From NCBI RefSeq assembly GCF_011067745.1, contig NZ_JAAMPJ010000006.1, positions 1 through 64,000 of the forward strand: a stretch of DNA of 64,000 bases. The letters run 5' to 3'. This document shows, piece after piece, positions 60,097 to 64,000 of the stretch (position 1 is its first letter; every line of letters begins with the position of its first letter). Made by a program: the position numbers and the translations under genes. Under the pieces are notes generated by a model, which had not been told where the DNA came from, did no database searches, and worked only from the letters and a program-made list of their open reading frames with translations. Source of the DNA: Lentzea alba. GTDB lineage: Bacteria; Actinomycetota; Actinomycetes; Mycobacteriales; Pseudonocardiaceae.

Positions 60097-61572
60097 TCAC
60101 CGGTTTTGTAGTCGCACGCGAAACTTCGAGTTCTCCCGGGCGGCCTGCTTCAGCGCGGCCTGCGAGTTGCCGTCGGAGATGCTGTAGCCGCACTCGCCGA
60201 CCTCGTAGTCGCACCACATCAGGCCGTTGTCGAACTTCTGCACCAGGAACTTGTCGTTGCCGAGCGGGTGGACGTCTCCCTGCGGAAGGCCGAGCGGGCT
60301 GGAGAGCCCGCCGAGGTCCCACCAGAAGGCGCGGAAGTCCCAGCCCAGCGTCGGAACGTGGTTGTCGGCGCGGAGGAACACGCTGGCGTTCTCGAACTGC
60401 TGGAACTCCGCCGTCGGCCCCGCGGGCAGCTGACCGAACTGCGGCAGGCCGTACACCGCGACGTCACCGCCGTTGCGCAGCTTCGTCAGGATCGAGCCCT
60501 GGACGACGTGGCCACCGGTGCGGTGGCCCCACAGGATCACCTTGTCCCTGTTGTCGCCGAACAGCACGTAGTGGCCGTCGGTGCCCGGCGCCGGGTGCTG
60601 GCTCGACCTCGGCCAGCCGAGCGACCCGCCGGGGCCGCCCTGCGCACGGTAGGTGTCCCGCACCTGGCCGCTGATCCAGTAGGCGATGGAGTCGTCAGGA
60701 CCGCGGTAGAACGTCGTCTGGGCGACGAAGTCGGTGATGAACCCGTTGTGGTGCGCCGCGCTGTCCGAGGTCGGATAGCCGAAGCGTCTGGGGCCGCCCT
60801 CCGAGTTGAAGTAATCGGCCGTCGAGGTCTCGACCAGGCGCGCTCCGGTGGAGGCCGACCAGTAGATCGCGCCCCTGGTCATCCTGATCGACCAGCCGCC
60901 GTCCGGCTCCGGCATCTGCGAGGCGGCCGGCCAGTTCGGACGGCCCGCGGCGAGCTCGGCGCGGAACTTGTCGCGGAGCGCACCGCTGATCCAGAAGCCC
61001 CACCGCTCCGGTTCGCGGTAGATGCTCACCGCCTCGCTGAACTGCTGTTCCCACCCCGAACCCAGCTGCAGCAGGTCGCTGACCGGCCAGCCGAACTTGC
61101 CGGTGACACCACCGTTCGACCGGTAGACGTCCATCTCGACGCCGGTGACCAAGAACGCCCCGTAGGCGTCGGAGTAGTAGATCGAGGAATCGGGTCCGAA
61201 GTCGACAGCCGCGCCGGCCTGCCCACCGCGGTTCACGGGCACCTGGTCGTTGGTCGGCACCGACTTGAACACGTAGTCGTTGGACAGCCACTTGCGCGAG
61301 ATCGCGCCGGACATCCAGTGCGCACCGGCGGTGTCACCCCAGGTGATCACGATGTCGTACTTCGAGAACTTCGCCCAACGCGTGCGGCCGCCGGGCACGA
61401 CCACCTCGTCACCGACCTTCTCACCGGCGAACGCGGCACCGCCGAGCGCCTGCCACTTGGCGTAGACCGGCGACTTCTCCCACTCGTCGGCGGGTGCGGC
61501 GTTCGCACTCCCCCACGTGAACGACGCCACCAGGGCGGCGACCGCCAACCCGACCGAACTTCTGATCAACAT
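60097..61572 (-). CDS. Secreted LGFP-repeat protein 2
   Basis: 491 residues from the ATG at 61572 (MLIRSSVGLAVAALVASFTW), after a GGGGGTTGAGAAAC leader; signal peptide to about SANA. LGFP repeats are visible as ALGGAAFAGEKVGDEV, GKFGWPVSDL, RFGYPTSD and SLGWPRSSQ, with YWISGQVRDTYRAQGG between them. The terminal domain has TLGWDFRAFWWDLGG and CDYEVGECGYS, like its paralogues. No hairpin separates it from LGFP protein 1 (84-bp gap), so the two may be co-transcribed. It is the most divergent in mid-sequence. Confidence 0.83.
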   Translation of the reverse strand: MLIRSSVGLAVAALVASFTWGSANAAPADEWEKSPVYAKWQALGGAAFAGEKVGDEVVVPGGRTRWAKFSKYDIVITWGDTAGAHWMSGAISRKWLSNDYVFKSVPTNDQVPVNRGGQAGAAVDFGPDSSIYYSDAYGAFLVTGVEMDVYRSNGGVTGKFGWPVSDLLQLGSGWEQQFSEAVSIYREPERWGFWISGALRDKFRAELAAGRPNWPAASQMPEPDGGWSIRMTRGAIYWSASTGARLVETSTADYFNSEGGPRRFGYPTSDSAAHHNGFITDFVAQTTFYRGPDDSIAYWISGQVRDTYRAQGGPGGSLGWPRSSQHPAPGTDGHYVLFGDNRDKVILWGHRTGGHVVQGSILTKLRNGGDVAVYGLPQFGQLPAGPTAEFQQFENASVFLRADNHVPTLGWDFRAFWWDLGGLSSPLGLPQGDVHPLGNDKFLVQKFDNGLMWCDYEVGECGYSISDGNSQAALKQAARENSKFRVRLQNR

Positions 61573-61599
61573 GTTTCTCAACCCCCAGGACGAGAACGC

Positions 61600-61637
61600 A
61601 AGAGGGCTGGTGACGGTTGCCCGGCACCAGCCCTCTT
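61600..61637 (-). terminator. Terminator after LGFP protein 3
   Basis: A perfect 13-bp stem, AAGAGGGCTGGTG (61600-61612) with CACCAGCCCTCTT (61625-61637), and a 12-nt loop, 11 bp past the stop at 61648. Confidence 0.83.
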
Positions 61638-61647
61638 CTTCACAACA

Positions 61648-63204
61648 TCACTTGCGCGGACCGGAACCGGTCGCGCGGAACTTGGTGCCCTTCTCGCGGG
61701 CCTGCTCCAGCGTCGGCTTCGACGTCGCCTGCGCCGCCGACTGCTTCAGGTCGTAGTAGCACTCGCCGACGTTGTAGTCGCAGGTGATCCAGCCGTTGAC
61801 GAACTCCTGCTGAATGACGTTGTTCGCGACCAGGTACATGTCCGAGGCGACCATGCCGAGCGGGCTCTGCGTGCCGCCGGTCTGCCACCAGCCGGCGCGG
61901 AAGTCCCAGCCCAGCGTGTAGACGTTGCTGCCGCGGACGAACACCGTCGCCTTCTCGAACTGCTGGAACCGGTACTCGCCCGTGGTCATCTCGCCGTACT
62001 GCGGCAGGCCGTAGACGGCGACGTCACCATCGGCGCGCAGACGCTGCAGGATCGGGCCGCCGACGACGCTCCCACCGGTGCGCGGGCCCCACAGGATGAC
62101 CTTGTCGAAGTTGTCGCCGAACCTCACGTACTGGCCGTCCGTGCCGGGAGCGGGCGTCTGGTCCGACCGCGGCCAGCCCAGCGGACCGGCGGTGCCGCCG
62201 TTCACGTCGTACGTGTCGCGAACCCGGCCGCCCATCCACATGAAGCCGCTGCTCTGGACCCTCGCGTAGAGCGTCTTGCCGGTGCTGAAGTCGGTGGTCT
62301 CACCGCCGTCGTGCTCGCTCGTGTCCGTGGTCGGATAGCCGAGGTGGCCGTTGGGTCCGCCCTTGTTCACGTACCCGCCGGTGCTGAAGTCGGAGAGGGC
62401 GTGCGCACCGGTCGAGGCCGACCAGTAGATCGAACCCTTCGCGGCCTGGGCGCTCCAGCCGTTGCCCGCCTCGGCGACCTGGTCCCGGGTGAGCCAGCCG
62501 AAGCCGTTCGGGCCACCCTTCTCGCGGTACTCGTCGCGCAGCGCACCGCTGATCCAGTACGTCTCCGACTCGCTCGGCACCTGCTGGAACAGGCTCACGG
62601 CCTCGCTGAACCGCTGCTCGACGCCGCCGTTGTCGGCCATCGCGATCTGGTCGCTGATCGGCCAGCCGAACTTGCCGGTGACGCTGCCGTTGGCCCAGTA
62701 CTTGTCGCGCTGCTTGCCCGCGACCGCGTACGCGCCGTACGCGTCGGAGTAGTAGACCGAGTAACCCGTGTCGTAGGCGATCGCCGCACCCGCCTGCGAA
62801 CCCCGGCTCACCGGCACCTGGTCCATGGTCGCGGCCGACTTGACGATGGCGTCGCCGGGCTGCCACAGCCGGGAGATCGCACCGGACATCCAGTGCGCGC
62901 CCAGGCCTTCCTTCCAGGTGATGACGATGTCGTACTTCGCGAACTTGGCCCAGCGGATGCCGTTGGACAGGTAGATCTCGTCGCCCACCTTGTCGCCGGC
63001 GAACGAGGCGCCGCCGAGGGCCTGCCACTTCGCGTAGATCGGCGAGTCCTCCCACCGACCGGCCGGCAGCTGCACGACCTCGTCGTCCGCGGCCTGGTGG
63101 ACCGGAACAGGAGCCGCGCTCGCGGTGCCGAGCGTGATCGGCATGAGTGCGGCGGTCGACGCCGCGAGGGCGGCGACCAGCGCGACAGAACGTCTGACGG
63201 ACAT
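61648..63204 (-). CDS. Secreted LGFP-repeat protein 3
   Basis: 518 residues, ATG start (MSVRRSVALVAALAASTAAL) after a GGGGGTTTTGAAAGC leader; signal peptide to about TASA. The N-terminal mature part has VHQAADDEVVQLP, not present in paralogues 1 and 2. LGFP units include GKFGWPISDQ, GFGWLTRDQV, HLGYPTTDT and PLGWPRSDQT, with HWMSGA and YWISGALRDEY segments. The C-terminal module TLGWDFRAGWWQTGGTQSPLG and CDYNVGECYYD is nearly the same as in protein 1 and protein 4. It is flanked by terminators on both sides, so it is probably monocistronic. Confidence 0.85.
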   Translation of the reverse strand: MSVRRSVALVAALAASTAALMPITLGTASAAPVPVHQAADDEVVQLPAGRWEDSPIYAKWQALGGASFAGDKVGDEIYLSNGIRWAKFAKYDIVITWKEGLGAHWMSGAISRLWQPGDAIVKSAATMDQVPVSRGSQAGAAIAYDTGYSVYYSDAYGAYAVAGKQRDKYWANGSVTGKFGWPISDQIAMADNGGVEQRFSEAVSLFQQVPSESETYWISGALRDEYREKGGPNGFGWLTRDQVAEAGNGWSAQAAKGSIYWSASTGAHALSDFSTGGYVNKGGPNGHLGYPTTDTSEHDGGETTDFSTGKTLYARVQSSGFMWMGGRVRDTYDVNGGTAGPLGWPRSDQTPAPGTDGQYVRFGDNFDKVILWGPRTGGSVVGGPILQRLRADGDVAVYGLPQYGEMTTGEYRFQQFEKATVFVRGSNVYTLGWDFRAGWWQTGGTQSPLGMVASDMYLVANNVIQQEFVNGWITCDYNVGECYYDLKQSAAQATSKPTLEQAREKGTKFRATGSGPRK

Positions 63205-63240
63205 GCTTTCAAAACCCCCGTGTGAACTGCACGAACATGA

Positions 63241-63278
63241 GAAGGGGCTGATGTCCGAGTGCGGACACCAGCCCCTTC
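63241..63278 (-). terminator. Terminator after LGFP protein 4
   Basis: GAAGGGGCTG (63241-63250) with CAGCCCCTTC (63269-63278), one mismatch, then TGTCC/GGACA inside; 20 bp past the stop at 63298. Confidence 0.8.
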
Positions 63279-63297
63279 ACCTTTCAGAACTGCAAGA

Positions 63298-64000
63298 TCA
63301 CTTGCGCGGAGCCGACTTGGCGGCGCCGAGCTTCGTGCCCTCGGTCTTCGCCTGCTCCAGGGTCACCTTCGGCTGCGAGGCGGCCTGGTGCTGCGCCGAC
63401 GACGAGGTCCAGTAGTCGTAGTAGCACTGGTTCTCGTTGTAGTCGCAGAGCAGGTAACCACCGTCGAAGAGCTGGACGAAGGTGTTCGGCTCCGAGCCGA
63501 ACTGCACGTCACTGGTGGCCATGCCGAGCTGGCCGGAGTAGCCACCGAGCTGCCACCAGCCGGCGCGGAAGTCCCAGCCGATGGTGATCGTGCTGCGGCC
63601 GTTGCCGTCGAAGATCGACGCGTCCTGGAACTCCTGGAAGTTGTACGGGCCGATCTGCCTGATCTCGGTGTTCGGCAGGCCGTAGTAGTAGACGTCGCCG
63701 TCAGCGCGAAGCTTCGCCAGGTACTGGTCGCCCACGATCTGCGCACCGGTGCTCGGACCCCACAGGATGACCTTGTTCGGCCCGAACAGGACGTACAGGC
63801 CGTTGGGGCCGTTCGTCGCGAACTGGTCGGAGGTCGGGAAGCCGAGGGAACCCGTCACGCCACCGGCGTTGCGGAGGCGGTCACGCAGCGCGCCGCTGAG
63901 CCAGTGCGCACCGGTCGCCGGCGAGTGGTAGATCTCGACGGCGTTCTTGAACGTGGCGACGGTGCCGGCGCCAACCGCCGTGACGCCGCTGGTCGGGTAA
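63298..64000 (-). CDS. Secreted LGFP-repeat protein 4 (5' end beyond the window)
   Basis: The frame is open to the window edge; about 233 C-terminal residues are visible. They include one LGFP unit (SLGFPTSDQ) preceded by EIYHSPATGAHWLSGALRDRL, and the shared C-terminal module with ITIGWDFRAGWWQLGG and CDYNENQCYYDYW. The tail after the Cys pair is longer and more charged than in the paralogues. It continues the tandem array in the same direction, so the array extends past position 64000. Confidence 0.8.
   Translation of the reverse strand, partial: YPTSGVTAVGAGTVATFKNAVEIYHSPATGAHWLSGALRDRLRNAGGVTGSLGFPTSDQFATNGPNGLYVLFGPNKVILWGPSTGAQIVGDQYLAKLRADGDVYYYGLPNTEIRQIGPYNFQEFQDASIFDGNGRSTITIGWDFRAGWWQLGGYSGQLGMATSDVQFGSEPNTFVQLFDGGYLLCDYNENQCYYDYWTSSSAQHQAASQPKVTLEQAKTEGTKLGAAKSAPRK

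Overview
The window is 64 kb of high-GC actinobacterial chromosome. GTG and TTG starts are common and many genes overlap by 4 bp. The gene set (galactan synthesis and export genes, a Bpa proteasome activator, LGFP-repeat and chaplin-like secreted proteins, LAxTG-type wall anchors, a pSAM2-like integrative element) points to a filamentous actinomycete with an arabinogalactan wall. Pseudonocardiaceae (Lentzea/Saccharothrix/Amycolatopsis type) is the best guess; it is inferred from gene content, not from a database match.

Layout. (1) 1-1282: the 3' end of a histidinol-phosphate aminotransferase gene and a convergent TSUP permease. (2) 1406-12856 (minus): four paralogous giant secreted proteins built from SdrD-B-like and CARDB-like modules, with LAKTG or LANTG sorting signals and hairpin terminators. 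(3) 13069-14786: AraC regulator, VOC protein, methyltransferase. (4) 14829-28659: a complete AICE (actinomycete integrative and conjugative element) in a tRNA-Ser(UGA) gene, bounded by a perfect 57-bp direct repeat. Its right part is the classical core: GntR repressor, Pra-like activator, small genes, TraSA-like translocase, RepSA-like initiator, Xis and integrase. Its left part carries a lower-GC, TTA-containing cargo: a double-GHKL histidine kinase, a receiver-domain protein, a soluble ComEC-like metallo-beta-lactamase hydrolase, and a convergent N6-adenine DNA methyltransferase. This cargo is the best candidate for an undescribed system, probably defence or element control. (5) 28605-39135: tRNA-Ser, MarR regulator, secreted 5'-nucleotidase, chaplin-like protein, two secreted or membrane peptidases, GNAT, quinone oxidoreductase, a methyltransferase, and a class V aminotransferase-fold protein that lacks the PLP lysine.

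(6) 39218-55805 is a cell-wall galactan locus: bpa, a TylF-like methyltransferase, wzm/wzt (galactan exporter), glfT1, a YfhO-like membrane protein, a polyprenyl-phosphate GT2 and a GT-C-like membrane protein; then a sugar ABC importer and a methyltransferase; then glfT2 and glf on the opposite strand. Glf makes UDP-galactofuranose, GlfT1 and GlfT2 start and extend galactan on the lipid carrier, and Wzm/Wzt moves it across the membrane. The GT2/GT-C pair probably adds a sugar substituent from a polyprenyl-phosphate donor. (7) 55874-58461: F420-type oxidoreductase, HAD phosphatase, and an LpxA-like acyltransferase unexpected in a Gram-positive. (8) 58552-64000 (minus): four tandem LGFP-repeat secreted proteins, the last cut by the window edge. 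Nearly all surface-protein genes end in strong hairpins, so these arrays seem to be expressed as short units. No CRISPR array, rRNA, insertion sequence or secondary-metabolite cluster was seen.
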